In this document: positions 27,317 through 35,236 of the stretch, piece by piece | Layout: each line of letters opens with the position of its first letter | Numbering within the stretch: the first letter of the stretch is position 1 | Source: Kineococcus sp. NBC_00420 | GTDB lineage: Bacteria > Actinomycetota > Actinomycetes > Actinomycetales > Kineococcaceae | NCBI RefSeq assembly: GCF_036021035.1 | Contig: NZ_CP107930.1 | Span: 1,798,001 to 1,862,000 of the forward strand | Length of the DNA stretch: 64,000 nt | Direction of reading: 5' to 3' | Notes under the pieces: generated by a model | What the model was told of the DNA's origin: nothing | Databases searched by the model: none | What the model saw: the letters and a program-made list of their open reading frames with translations, nothing else | Position numbers and translations under genes: made by a program

Positions 27317-27762
27317 GGCCCGCCCTCCTCGGCCGCGGCCCGGGCGGCCCGCAGCAGGAGCTCAGGGTCGTCCGGGGGCCGGGGCGCGAACTGGAACGGC
27401 AGGCAGGCGGTCAGCGCCGGGGAGTCGGCGGGGACCTCGAGCGAGCGGAGGACCGCCGCGGTGCGGTGGCCCACGTCTCGGGCCGAGAGCGTGCCGGTCC
27501 GGAACCCCTCCTCGATCCGGGCCAGGGCCTCCCGGGCCGTGCGGTGCCGGTCCTCCACGGACCCGGCGGGGGCGTCGCGGGTGGCGGTGTCCTCGGGTGG
27601 GGCCGGTCGGGGGCGGCGCCGGCGCACGGCCCAGGCGAGGACCACGACGGCGAGGAGCAGCAACCCCACCCCGACCACGGCCCAGCCGCCCCAGAACGGG
27701 ACCGGGGCGTGCAGTTCCCCGGCACCCGGCACCACTCCGGAACCCGCGTCGAGGGTCAGCAC
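27313..27762 (-). CDS. Small membrane protein of MoxR operon (DUF4381-like)
   Basis: A 149-residue protein with one strong membrane helix (about 27-46, VVGVGLLLLAVVVLAWAV) followed by an Arg/Pro-rich stretch and a helical cytoplasmic domain (TAREALARIEEGFRTGTLSA, VGHRTAAVLRSLEVPAD). Its position between DUF58 and VWA genes and its layout fit the DUF4381 slot of such operons; sequence similarity alone is weak. It starts one base after the DUF58 stop and overlaps the VWA gene by four bases. Confidence 0.7.
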   Translation of the reverse strand: MLTLDAGSGVVPGAGELHAPVPFWGGWAVVGVGLLLLAVVVLAWAVRRRRPRPAPPEDTATRDAPAGSVEDRHRTAREALARIEEGFRTGTLSARDVGHRTAAVLRSLEVPADSPALTACLPFQFAPRPPDDPELLLRAARAAAEEGGP

Positions 27763-27763
27763 G

Positions 27764-28666
27764 TCAGCCCCGGGCCCGGGCGTGCTCGCGCACCAGGGCG
27801 TGCAGACCCGCCATGACGCCGTGGGGACCGTCGACGCGTCCCACGCTCACCCCGTTGCGGCGCAACAGGCTCACGGCACGGCGGCGGCGCTCGCGGTCGG
27901 CGGCCAGGTGGGCGGCGCGCACCCGGGCCACCCGCCGGACCCGGCCCGGGAGGAGGCGCGGACCGCCGAGGGCTCCCAGGGTTCCCTCCACCCCGGTGGG
28001 GTCGACGTCGGAGATCGTCACCCAGAGGACGTCGTGGCGGATCGCGAGTCGCCGGACGGCCTGCTGGAGCCCGGCGTCGACGTCGACGTCGTCCGCGACC
28101 ACGACCACGACGGCACGTCGCCGCTGGTAGCGGGCCGCCCGCTCCAGCAGGGTCCCCACGTCGACGGGTGGGTCGCCGATCGCCGCGGTCAGCGACGAGA
28201 CCACCCGGGCGCGGTGGGCGGCCCCCCTCCGCGCGGGAAGGACGGTGAGCGCGTCGGGACGTCCGGCGACCAGCGCGACGCGGTCGCCCCGGGCCTCGGC
28301 GACCCCCGCGAGGACCTCGACGACGAGGCGGACGGCGACGAGCTTGGGTTCCCCGCCGACACCGGCCGCGGCGAGTTCCGCACCGGTGGGGACGAGGAAG
28401 AGGACGGTCTGGTCGCGCCGGGCGACGTAGCGCTTGACCAGGGGCACGGGGTTGCGCGCCGTGGCCGACCAGTCGATGTCGCGGACGTCGTCGCCCTCGA
28501 CGTAGGGCCGCAGGTCGTCGAAGTCGTGGCTGCGACCGGGGAAGACCGCCGCCCAGTCGCCGTCGAGCTGGCCGTGGCTGCGCCGGTGCGCCGGGATGGC
28601 CAGCAGGGCGGCGAGACGGGGGGAGACCTGCCCGGGCCCCCGTCCGGCGGGAGGACGGGCGGTCAC
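27764..28666 (-). CDS. DUF58 domain protein
   Basis: A 300-residue protein of the DUF58 family, a VWA-like partner of MoxR ATPases. The signature GDWAAVFPGRSHDFDDLRPY is followed by VEGDDVRDIDWSATARN and VKRYVARRDQTVLFLVP. The VWA-like region continues with RRAVVVVVADDVD. I start it at the GTG at 28666, inside the GTGA overlap with moxR, which defines tight coupling; the much longer upstream frame is an antisense-type shadow of moxR. Role: client-binding or chaperone component with MoxR, inferred from family. Confidence 0.9.
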   Translation of the reverse strand: MTARPPAGRGPGQVSPRLAALLAIPAHRRSHGQLDGDWAAVFPGRSHDFDDLRPYVEGDDVRDIDWSATARNPVPLVKRYVARRDQTVLFLVPTGAELAAAGVGGEPKLVAVRLVVEVLAGVAEARGDRVALVAGRPDALTVLPARRGAAHRARVVSSLTAAIGDPPVDVGTLLERAARYQRRRAVVVVVADDVDVDAGLQQAVRRLAIRHDVLWVTISDVDPTGVEGTLGALGGPRLLPGRVRRVARVRAAHLAADRERRRRAVSLLRRNGVSVGRVDGPHGVMAGLHALVREHARARG

Positions 28667-29634
28667 GGCGCGGGGACCTGCTCGAGGAGGCGGTCGACGA
28701 CGTCGTCGGCGCGGACGTCCTCGGCGAGGGCCTCGAAGGTCAGGCCCATCCGGTGGCGCAGCGCCCGGTGGGCGAGGGCCCGGACGTCGGCCGGCAGCAC
28801 GTGGTCGCGGCCCTGCATCAGGGCGCGGACCTGCGCCGCGCTGGTGAGGGCGATGCTGGCCCGGGGGCTGGCCCCGAACTCCGTGGCGGGGTCCGCCCGG
28901 GAGGCGCGCACGAGCGCCACGACGTAGCCGACCAGCGAGACGTCGACGTGCACGCGGCGGGCGAGGTCCTGCAGGAGGCGGACGTCGTCGAGGGAGACCG
29001 AGGACGGCTGGAGGTCGGGCGCCGACCCGGTCCGGTGGGCCCGGACGATCTCCTCCTCCTCCGCCGCGCTGGGGTAGTCGAGGACGTCGTGCAGCAGGAA
29101 CCGGTCGAGCTGGGCCTCCGGGAGCGGGTAGGTCCCCTCGCTCTCCACAGGGTTCTGGGTCGCGACGACGAAGAACGGCTGCGGCAGCGGGTGGGTGACG
29201 CCGGCGATGGTGACCTGGTGCTCCTGCATCGCCTCCAGCATCGCGCTCTGGGTCTTGGCGCTGGAGCGGTTGATCTCGTCCAGGAGCACCACGTTGGCGT
29301 GGACCGGACCCAGGCGGGTGGTGAACTCCGCGCGGACGGCGTCGTAGACCTGCGTCCCGACGATGTCGCTGGGCAGCAGGTCGGGGGTGCACTGAACCCG
29401 TCGGAAACTACCGCCGAGGGCGTTCGCGATCGTCGACGCGGCCGTCGTCTTGGCCAGACCGGGCATGCTCTCCAGGAGGACGTGCCCACCGGCGACCAGG
29501 GTGGCGACGAGCGTCTCGAACAGGCGGTGCTGCCCCACGATCCGGGCGGAGAACGCACGTCGCAGTTCGGTGAGGACCGCCGCCGCCCGGTCGAGCTCGG
29601 CGTCGTTCGGTGCATCGTTCGGTACGGCGGTCAC
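28663..29634 (-). CDS. MoxR-type AAA+ ATPase
   Basis: A 323-residue AAA+ protein and first gene of the five-gene operon running to 24825. Walker A ESMPGLAKTTAAS, Walker B NVVLLDEINRSSAKTQ, sensor-1 FFVVATQNPVESEGTYPLPEAQLDRF and sensor-2 SPRASIALTSAAQ are intact. MoxR ATPases act with VWA proteins as metal-insertion or protein-activation machines at the membrane. The whole set MoxR, DUF58, DUF4381-like, double VWA and TPR is contiguous with no gap above one base apart from overlaps. No candidate client is adjacent in the same operon. Confidence 0.94.
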   Translation of the reverse strand: MTAVPNDAPNDAELDRAAAVLTELRRAFSARIVGQHRLFETLVATLVAGGHVLLESMPGLAKTTAASTIANALGGSFRRVQCTPDLLPSDIVGTQVYDAVRAEFTTRLGPVHANVVLLDEINRSSAKTQSAMLEAMQEHQVTIAGVTHPLPQPFFVVATQNPVESEGTYPLPEAQLDRFLLHDVLDYPSAAEEEEIVRAHRTGSAPDLQPSSVSLDDVRLLQDLARRVHVDVSLVGYVVALVRASRADPATEFGASPRASIALTSAAQVRALMQGRDHVLPADVRALAHRALRHRMGLTFEALAEDVRADDVVDRLLEQVPAP

Positions 29635-29804
29635 TGCGCTCCTCGCTGGTGCTCAACGCTGTCGCGGCCGTCGACCAGCGTGGGTCGTCCGGCCCGGGCG
29701 GTTGACGGGTGACCCGTTCGAGACGACGTCAGGACGGGCTCGCGGGTTGCCCCGGACCGGCACGAGTTTCGCAGGCGTCACGCGCGCGGTCCGGTGGACC
29801 CGGT

Positions 29805-30782
29805 TCAGCGCACCAGTTCCGGGGCCTGCGGATGACCGAACAGTCCCGGGAGGCCCCCGCTGTGCAGGAGCACGGTGCGCTCGCCCGCCCCGACGTCTCC
29901 GGCCCGCACGGCGGCGACGAGACCCGCGGCGGCGCGTCCGGTGTAGACGGGGTCGAGCACGATGCCCTCGGTCCGCGCGACGAGCGCGACGGCCTCCGCG
30001 ACAGCCGGTGTGAGCACGCCGTAGCCCTCGCCGACCTGGTCGTGGCGCACCCGGGGCCGACCCGGGTCCGCGGTCCCCGCCTCCCGCGCCAACCCGCGGG
30101 CCAGGTCGGAGACCCGGGCCTGCGCGTCCTGGACCGCTCCCGTGTCGACCCCGAGCACGCGGTCGACACCGAGGGCGTGCACCAGCCCGGCCATGGTGCC
30201 TCCGGAACCGATCGCGGTGACGACGGTGGTCAGGTCGGGCGCCTGGGTCAGCAGTTCCGCCCCGGCGGCGACGTAGCCGCGGGCCCCGACCACGCTCGAT
30301 CCTCCGAAGGGGATGACCTCGGCCGGGGTGCCGTTCTCGCGCAACGATTCTGCCTCCCGCTCCACGCGGGCGGCCAGCGTCGTCGGGTCGACCTCGCCCG
30401 CCCAGACGATGCGCGCGCCCAGCAGGGCGTCGAGCAGGAGGTTCCCGCGCGCCTCCGCCGGTTCGTCGCCCTCGAGGACGAGCACCGCCTGCAGACCCAG
30501 GCGCGATGCTGCGGCCGCGGTCAGCCGGGCGTGGTTGCTCTGCGGAGCTCCGCTGGTGACGACCGCCCCGGCCCCGGCCGCCAGGGCGGCGCCCAGGGTG
30601 TGTTCCAGCTTGCGGACCTTGTTGCCGCCGCCCCCGAGCCCGATGAGGTCGTCGCGCTTCACCCAGAGGTCCTCCGGTCCGAGACCCAGGGCCTGCGCGA
30701 GGCGCGGCGCGGGTTCCAACGGGGTCGGCCAGGACCCCAGGACGACCGGCTGGTGGACCGGGGCGGGAAGGTGCTCGGGCAC
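29805..30782 (-). CDS. D-cysteine desulfhydrase / ACC-deaminase family PLP enzyme
   Basis: A 325-residue fold-type II PLP enzyme. Start GTG 30782 with GGAGG seven bases before. Core motifs: LWVKRDDLIGLGGGGNKVRKLEH (PLP lysine in NKVRK), TSGAPQSNHARLTAAAASRLG, and the phosphate loop TAIGSGGTMAGLV; VRHDQVGEGYGVLTPAVAEAV follows. Members release sulfide and pyruvate from D-cysteine or deaminate ACC; residues alone do not separate these, and many actinobacterial members are undefined. It is divergent from an exported protein; the shared region holds two dyads of the GTGTC-N6-GACAC type. Confidence 0.88.
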   Translation of the reverse strand: MPEHLPAPVHQPVVLGSWPTPLEPAPRLAQALGLGPEDLWVKRDDLIGLGGGGNKVRKLEHTLGAALAAGAGAVVTSGAPQSNHARLTAAAASRLGLQAVLVLEGDEPAEARGNLLLDALLGARIVWAGEVDPTTLAARVEREAESLRENGTPAEVIPFGGSSVVGARGYVAAGAELLTQAPDLTTVVTAIGSGGTMAGLVHALGVDRVLGVDTGAVQDAQARVSDLARGLAREAGTADPGRPRVRHDQVGEGYGVLTPAVAEAVALVARTEGIVLDPVYTGRAAAGLVAAVRAGDVGAGERTVLLHSGGLPGLFGHPQAPELVR

Positions 30783-30828
30783 CGCGTCTCCTCCGTGACG
30801 ACCTGCGCGGTCGTCGACCTCGTGGGCC

Positions 30829-30848
30829 GTGTGTCGAACTCGACACAC
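30829..30848. promoter_or_regulatory. Dyad GTGTGTC-N6-GACACAC, distal operator
   Basis: The 7-bp arms and 6-base spacer are identical in design to the dyad at 23903-23922; here the symmetry extends to 9-bp arms. It lies between the desulfhydrase start (30782) and the exported-protein start (30973), with its centre 32 bp from the next dyad, about three helical turns. Confidence 0.75.
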
Positions 30849-30861
30849 GCAGTGCCGGAAC

Positions 30862-30879
30862 GGTGTCGGCGCCGACACC
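30862..30879. promoter_or_regulatory. Perfect 18-bp palindrome, proximal operator
   Basis: GGTGTCGGCGCCGACACC is a perfect palindrome sharing the GTGTCG-N4-CGACAC core with the dyad 32 bp upstream. A -10-like TAGCGT lies at 30900-30905, putting this site at the -35/-40 edge of a plus-strand promoter for the exported protein. Confidence 0.8.
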
Positions 30880-30972
30880 ACGGTGCCACACCGGATCTCT
30901 AGCGTTCTGGGTGTGGCCGCAACGGCGACCACGACACCGGTCCTCGGACCGAACCGTCCTAGGAGAAACACC

Positions 30973-31746
30973 ATGCGTACGAAGATCACCGTCGCCGCCG
31001 CCGCACTCGTCGCCGCCGCCGGGATCGCCGGCGCCGGCGCTGCGTCCGCGTCCTCCACCCCGGCCGTTCCCACGGCCACGCCCATCCACTTCGCCCACGG
31101 CGCGACCTCGGCCCACGTCAGCGGTCACGTCGCCGCGAACGGCGACCGCCGCTACACCTTCCAGGCCCGCGCCGGGCAGACGGCGACGTTCCACCTCTCC
31201 CGCAGCACCTCGGCCATGACCTGGACCCTGGTGGGGCCGACCGGGCCCTCGGTGCACAACGCGCACAGCCCGCGCCAGAGCGACTTCACCTACCGCCTGC
31301 CCGAGAGCGGCACGTACTACGTCGACATCGTCTCCACCCGCTCCGCCAGCTACGACCTGTCGGTCGCGATCCCGGCAGCGGCGTCGGGTGGTGCGGCGTC
31401 GGGTACGGCCGCGACGAGCGCCACCCAGACCGCCGCGGGCGAGAAGATCCGCTTCGCCCCCGGTGCGACGTCGACGACCATCACCGGTGGGGTCGGCACG
31501 ACCGGTGCCGCGCACTTCCACTTCGACGCCACCGCCGGTCAGCGCTCGGTCGTGACGTTCCAGGACATCTCCGGGAAGGGGACCTGGTCCCTGGTCGCTC
31601 CTGACGGGTCGCCGCTGCACACCAGCATGAGCGAGGAGCAGGGCCACGCGACGATCACCCTGCCGCAGACGGGTTCCTACCGCCTCGACCTGCAGATCCC
31701 GTCGGGTGCCACCTACACCCTGTCGCTCTCCATCCCCCGGGGCTGA
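30973..31746 (+). CDS. Exported protein with two PPC-like beta-sandwich domains
   Basis: A 257-residue secreted protein; ATG 30973 after AGGAG. The signal peptide (about 1-28, VAAAALVAAAGIAGAGAASAS) is followed by two repeats of the same domain. The first is IHFAHGATSAHVSGHV ... YTFQARAGQTATFHLS ... ESGTYYVDIVST; the second is IRFAPGATSTTITGGV ... FHFDATAGQRSVVTFQ ... QTGSYRLDLQIPSG. This resembles bacterial pre-peptidase C-terminal (PPC) beta-sandwiches. An Ala/Ser/Thr linker joins them. No catalytic domain is fused. Binding or stabilising a surface partner is possible; the real role is unknown. Control by the two upstream dyads is inferred. Confidence 0.75.
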   Translation: MRTKITVAAAALVAAAGIAGAGAASASSTPAVPTATPIHFAHGATSAHVSGHVAANGDRRYTFQARAGQTATFHLSRSTSAMTWTLVGPTGPSVHNAHSPRQSDFTYRLPESGTYYVDIVSTRSASYDLSVAIPAAASGGAASGTAATSATQTAAGEKIRFAPGATSTTITGGVGTTGAAHFHFDATAGQRSVVTFQDISGKGTWSLVAPDGSPLHTSMSEEQGHATITLPQTGSYRLDLQIPSGATYTLSLSIPRG

Positions 31747-31752
31747 CCTCCC

Positions 31753-31805
31753 GCTCCGGCCGACCGGAGCACCGTCGGGTCCGCGCGCCGGAGGGGACGC
31801 GCGGA
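31753..31805. terminator. Paired hairpins between convergent genes
   Basis: GCTCCGG/CCGGAGC (31753-31770, 4-base loop) and TCCGCGCG/CGCGCGGA (31780-31805) are two perfect stems between the exported-protein gene and the convergent MFS gene. One is placed for each strand. Confidence 0.75.
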
Positions 31806-31839
31806 ACCGGCGGCGCTCAGGGGGTCGGCTGTCGTCGCG

Positions 31840-33054
31840 TCAACCCCGCGCCGGGAAGGCGTGCCGGCGCGCGAGCGCCACGACGAGCAGCGCCGCGCCC
31901 GCGAGGACGACCATGAGCAGGGGCAGGGTGGAACCGGCCGAGCCACCGCCGATGAGCACCGCGCCGAAGACCCCGGCGCCGGCGATGGCGAGGTTGAAGG
32001 CCACCCCGATGAAGGAGTTCGCGACGTCGGCGTTCTCCCCCGCCGCGTGGGCCATCGCCGTCTGCAGCTGAGCGGCCGCGCCGCCGAAGGCGAGACCCCA
32101 GGCGACGACGGCGGCGAGCACCGCGGCCCGGGAACCCCCGGCCACGAGGAAGACACCTCCGGCGAGGAGGAACGTCACGAGGCTGCCCAGGACCAGCGAC
32201 CGCAGCGACCGGTCGATGAGTGCGCCCGTCACGAGGAGACCGACGAGGGCGCAGACCCCGAAGAGGACCAGCACCCGGTCCACCGGCAACGGCACGGAGA
32301 CCGCCCGCAGGTAGGCGGACACGTAGGTGTACATCGTGTTGTGCGCGAGCATCCACAGGGGGATGACGACCAGGATCGGCGCGACCCCCGGGATGCGCAG
32401 AACCCGGCGCAACGGCAGCTGCGCCTCGGGTCGCCCACCGGGCGCGTCGGGCAGGACGAACCGACCCACCACCACGATCACCAGGGCCAGCGCGGACGCG
32501 AGCAGGAACGACCACCGCCAGCCGAACGAAGCGCCCAGCCAGGAACCGAACGGGGTACCGACGGCCAGACCGACCGGAGTTCCCAGGGAGGCGATCGACA
32601 GGGCCCGGCCCGCCGAGGCGGGCGAGGAGATCCGCCGGGCGTAGCCGGCCAGCATCCCCCACAGCAGACCCGAACACGCCCCGCACACGAAACGCATCAC
32701 CAGGGTCAGGACGAGGTCGCTGGACACCGCGACGACGGAGTTGGCCAGCAGGAACACCCCGACCGTGACCAGCAGCACCTTCCGGCGTCCGACGCCCCGG
32801 GTCAGCGCAGCGGCCGGGACGGCGCAGACGACGGTTCCCAGGGCGTAGCTGCTGACGTACTGCCCCGCCAGTCCCTCGCTGACCCCCATCCCCGCGGCGA
32901 TCTCCGGGAGCAGCCCGGCGGGCATCGTCTCGGTGGCGATGAGCAGGAAACCCGTCACCGCCATCACCAGGAGCGCCGTCAGGGGGAAACCCTCCGCAGG
33001 GGTCGTCGCCGCCGGGGAACTCCGTCGGGCTCCGCGGGTTCGCAGTCGAGGCAC
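31840..33054 (-). CDS. DHA1-family MFS transporter
   Basis: A 404-residue, twelve-helix exporter. Signatures: LLIATETMPAGLLPEIAAGM at helix 1, QYVSSYALGTVVCAVPAAALT, RRKVLLVTVGVFLLANSVVA (motif A region) and GACSGLLWGMLAGYARRI. Close to AraJ/sugar-efflux-type DHA1 proteins and clearly paralogous to the transporter at 38192-39394, sharing the TETMPAG, SSYALGTV/SAYALGTV and GLLWGMLAGYA-type blocks. GTG start at 33054. Substrate unknown; sugar or arabinoside-like efflux is the family default. Confidence 0.88.
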   Translation of the reverse strand: MPRLRTRGARRSSPAATTPAEGFPLTALLVMAVTGFLLIATETMPAGLLPEIAAGMGVSEGLAGQYVSSYALGTVVCAVPAAALTRGVGRRKVLLVTVGVFLLANSVVAVSSDLVLTLVMRFVCGACSGLLWGMLAGYARRISSPASAGRALSIASLGTPVGLAVGTPFGSWLGASFGWRWSFLLASALALVIVVVGRFVLPDAPGGRPEAQLPLRRVLRIPGVAPILVVIPLWMLAHNTMYTYVSAYLRAVSVPLPVDRVLVLFGVCALVGLLVTGALIDRSLRSLVLGSLVTFLLAGGVFLVAGGSRAAVLAAVVAWGLAFGGAAAQLQTAMAHAAGENADVANSFIGVAFNLAIAGAGVFGAVLIGGGSAGSTLPLLMVVLAGAALLVVALARRHAFPARG

Positions 33055-33148
33055 GGACCCACCGTAGCCGCGGACGTCCGGCGTCCACCGCGCTCCGGGG
33101 TTCCCTGTCAGGGCACCTCAGGGGGCGACACCGGCCCGGTGGTGCAGG

Positions 33149-33775
33149 TCACGGCACGACGTCGACGCTCACCGCACCGCCCTCCAGCAGTTCGAGCTGT
33201 TCGGCCGAGGCTTGGTAGGTCCCGAGGTGCAGCGTGTCGTCGGCGTACTCGATGCCGGAGGCGTCGTAGTAGAACCCGAGGTTCCCCCAGGGGGTGAAGT
33301 AGATGAGATCGCCGTCCTCGGGATCGGACCCCGGGGACCCGGCGTGGTCCAGCTCCCGGGGGAGGTAGCTGATCTTCTCCCGGCCCGCGAGGTCCTCCAC
33401 CGGGAGCGTCAACGGCAGCATCGAGAGGAAGTCCCGGGTCGCGGGGCTGTCCTCCCCGATCGTCACGTCGACGCTCGTCCGCGGGGAGGTGAAGCGCACG
33501 ACCGTGCCCACCACGTCGGTCGTGGCGGGAAGCGTCACGGTGGCGGCCTCACCCGCCGAACTGCCCGCCGAACTGCCCGCCGAACTGCTGGGCGGTCCGG
33601 TGACCGGATCGCCGGCCGGGGCGGCGGTCGGCGACGAACTGCAGGAGGTCACCGCCACAGCGGTCAGGAGGACCGCCGCGATCAGCAGGGCCCGCGGGCC
33701 CGTCACGGCAGACGCTCCGCCGCCGCGAGCGGCCCCGGTCGTCCCGGTCCGCTGGTCGTCGATCCGCGTGCTCAC
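33149..33775 (-). CDS. Cyclophilin-like-fold lipoprotein
   Basis: A 208-residue exported protein from the GTG at 33775, behind GGGGAG. Signal peptide LLIAAVLLTAVAVTSC with a lipobox-like VTSC, then a Ser/Ala/Gly linker with repeated SSAG units. The C-terminal domain (about 85-208) has the hallmarks of the small cyclophilin-like family: FLSMLPLTLPVEDLAGREKI, YLPRELDHAGSPGSDPEDGD, LIYFTPWGNLGFYYDAS and LHLGTY. These domains are related by fold to cyclophilins but lack the prolyl isomerase residues; function is unknown. It is divergent from the PQQ-type dehydrogenase lipoprotein. Confidence 0.8.
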   Translation of the reverse strand: MSTRIDDQRTGTTGAARGGGASAVTGPRALLIAAVLLTAVAVTSCSSSPTAAPAGDPVTGPPSSSAGSSAGSSAGEAATVTLPATTDVVGTVVRFTSPRTSVDVTIGEDSPATRDFLSMLPLTLPVEDLAGREKISYLPRELDHAGSPGSDPEDGDLIYFTPWGNLGFYYDASGIEYADDTLHLGTYQASAEQLELLEGGAVSVDVVP

Positions 33776-34029
33776 CTGTCGTCTCCCCTTCGTCGTCCCT
33801 CGCCACCGTCGTGCCCGACGGTTCCGGGAACCGTTCGACCGGAAACCCTCCGCCCGGACCGGATCCGGCCACACCCCTCACCACGACCACGTCCCCCGAG
33901 GAGTTCCTCCTCTGAGGCGCACTGACAGGGCACCCCAGGAACCCCCGGCTCCCCCGGTCGGCGTCGTAGCGTGAGGTCCGGGCCGCGAGGGTCCCGGCCC
34001 CGGTCCCCCTCATCGGAAGAAGGACGAAC

Positions 34030-35121
34030 GTGGCGAAACCTCCTGCCCACGAACCGATCGCCGGCTCCGGCCTGCGCGCCCTCGCGGCGGTCGGTGCCGC
34101 GGCCTTCCTCGGGCTGACGGCCTGCACCAGCGCGACTCCCGCCGGCCCGCCGTCGACGGCCGGGACCGCAGCGAGCGGTGTCGAGGTCGTCAGCACCGAC
34201 CTCGAGGCACCGTGGTCCCTGGCGTTCCACGAGCGGACCGCGCTGGTCACCGAACGCGACAGTGCCCGGGTCCTGGAGATCGCGGACGACGGGACCACCC
34301 GCGAGGTCGGAGTCGTCGACGGCGTCGGGGGCAGCGGCGAGGGCGGGCTGCTCGGCATCGCCGTCCTGGACGGGGACCTCTTCGCGTACTCCACGGGCGA
34401 GGGGGAGAACCGGGTCGAACGCTACGAACTCACCGGGGAGCCCGGGAACCTCTCCCTCGGGGAGGGCGAGACGATCCTCGCGGGGCTCGACGCCGCGGGC
34501 TACCACAACGGGGGCCGCATCGCGTTCGGCCCCGACGGGATGCTCTACGTCACCGTGGGGGACGCGGGTGACCGGAGCAGCGCCCAGGACCTGAACTCCC
34601 TCTCGGGCAAGATCCTGCGCATCGCCCCGGACGGTTCGATCCCGGTCGACAACCCGTTCGCGGGGTCCGCGGTGTGGAGCTACGGCCACCGCAACCCGCA
34701 GGGCATCGCCTGGGACGAGGACGGAACCCTCTACGCCAGCGAGTTCGGGCAGGACGCCTGGGACGAACTCAACGTCGTCCGGGCCGGCGGGAACTACGGC
34801 TGGCCGACCGTCGAGGGCGTGGCCGGACAGGAGGGTTTCGTCGACCCGGTGCAGCAGTGGGCACCCGAGGAGGCCAGCCCCAGCGGCATCGCCGTCTCCG
34901 ACGGCGCGATCCACATCGCCAACCTGCGTGGTCAGCGGCTGCGCGACGTCGCGCTGGACGACCTCGGGAACGCCACGGAACGCTTCGCTGGAGAGTTCGG
35001 CCGCCTGCGTGACGTCGTCGTCGCCCCCGACGGGAGCCTGTGGATGCTCACGAACAACACCGACGGCCGCGGACGGCCGTCGGCGGGCGACGACCGCGTC
35101 CTGCGCGTGAGCGGTGGCTGA
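34030..35121 (+). CDS. PQQ-type soluble aldose sugar dehydrogenase, lipoprotein
   Basis: A 363-residue six-bladed beta-propeller of the GDH/YliI/sorbosone-dehydrogenase family, exported as a lipoprotein (LGLTAC, Cys about 33). Motifs: LEAPWSLAFHERTALVTERD, GEGGLLGIAV, AGYHNGGRIAFGPDGMLYVTVGDAGD (His of the active site), SGKILRIAPDGSIPVDNPF, VWSYGHRNPQGIAWDE and EFGQDAWDELNVVRAGGNYGWP. These are the PQQ and calcium-binding segments of the family. Oxidises aldoses with PQQ outside the membrane, if PQQ is available; no PQQ synthesis genes are in the window. GTG start, preceded by AAGAAGGA. Confidence 0.88.
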   Translation: MAKPPAHEPIAGSGLRALAAVGAAAFLGLTACTSATPAGPPSTAGTAASGVEVVSTDLEAPWSLAFHERTALVTERDSARVLEIADDGTTREVGVVDGVGGSGEGGLLGIAVLDGDLFAYSTGEGENRVERYELTGEPGNLSLGEGETILAGLDAAGYHNGGRIAFGPDGMLYVTVGDAGDRSSAQDLNSLSGKILRIAPDGSIPVDNPFAGSAVWSYGHRNPQGIAWDEDGTLYASEFGQDAWDELNVVRAGGNYGWPTVEGVAGQEGFVDPVQQWAPEEASPSGIAVSDGAIHIANLRGQRLRDVALDDLGNATERFAGEFGRLRDVVVAPDGSLWMLTNNTDGRGRPSAGDDRVLRVSGG

Positions 35122-35160
35122 CCCGCGGCGCGGTGCGATCCCGAACTCCCTGGGCCCTCC

Positions 35161-35176
35161 CGCCGCTCGAGCGGCG
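35161..35176. terminator. Palindrome between convergent genes
   Basis: CGCCGCTCGAGCGGCG is a perfect 16-bp palindrome between the stop of the sugar dehydrogenase gene and the stop of the AraC gene. It could act as a short bidirectional hairpin. Confidence 0.45.
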
Positions 35177-35236
35177 TGGGCCGCCAGTTCCGCCTCGTCG
35201 GGGCATCCGCGGCGATCGGTGGGGAGGTGGGGGACG

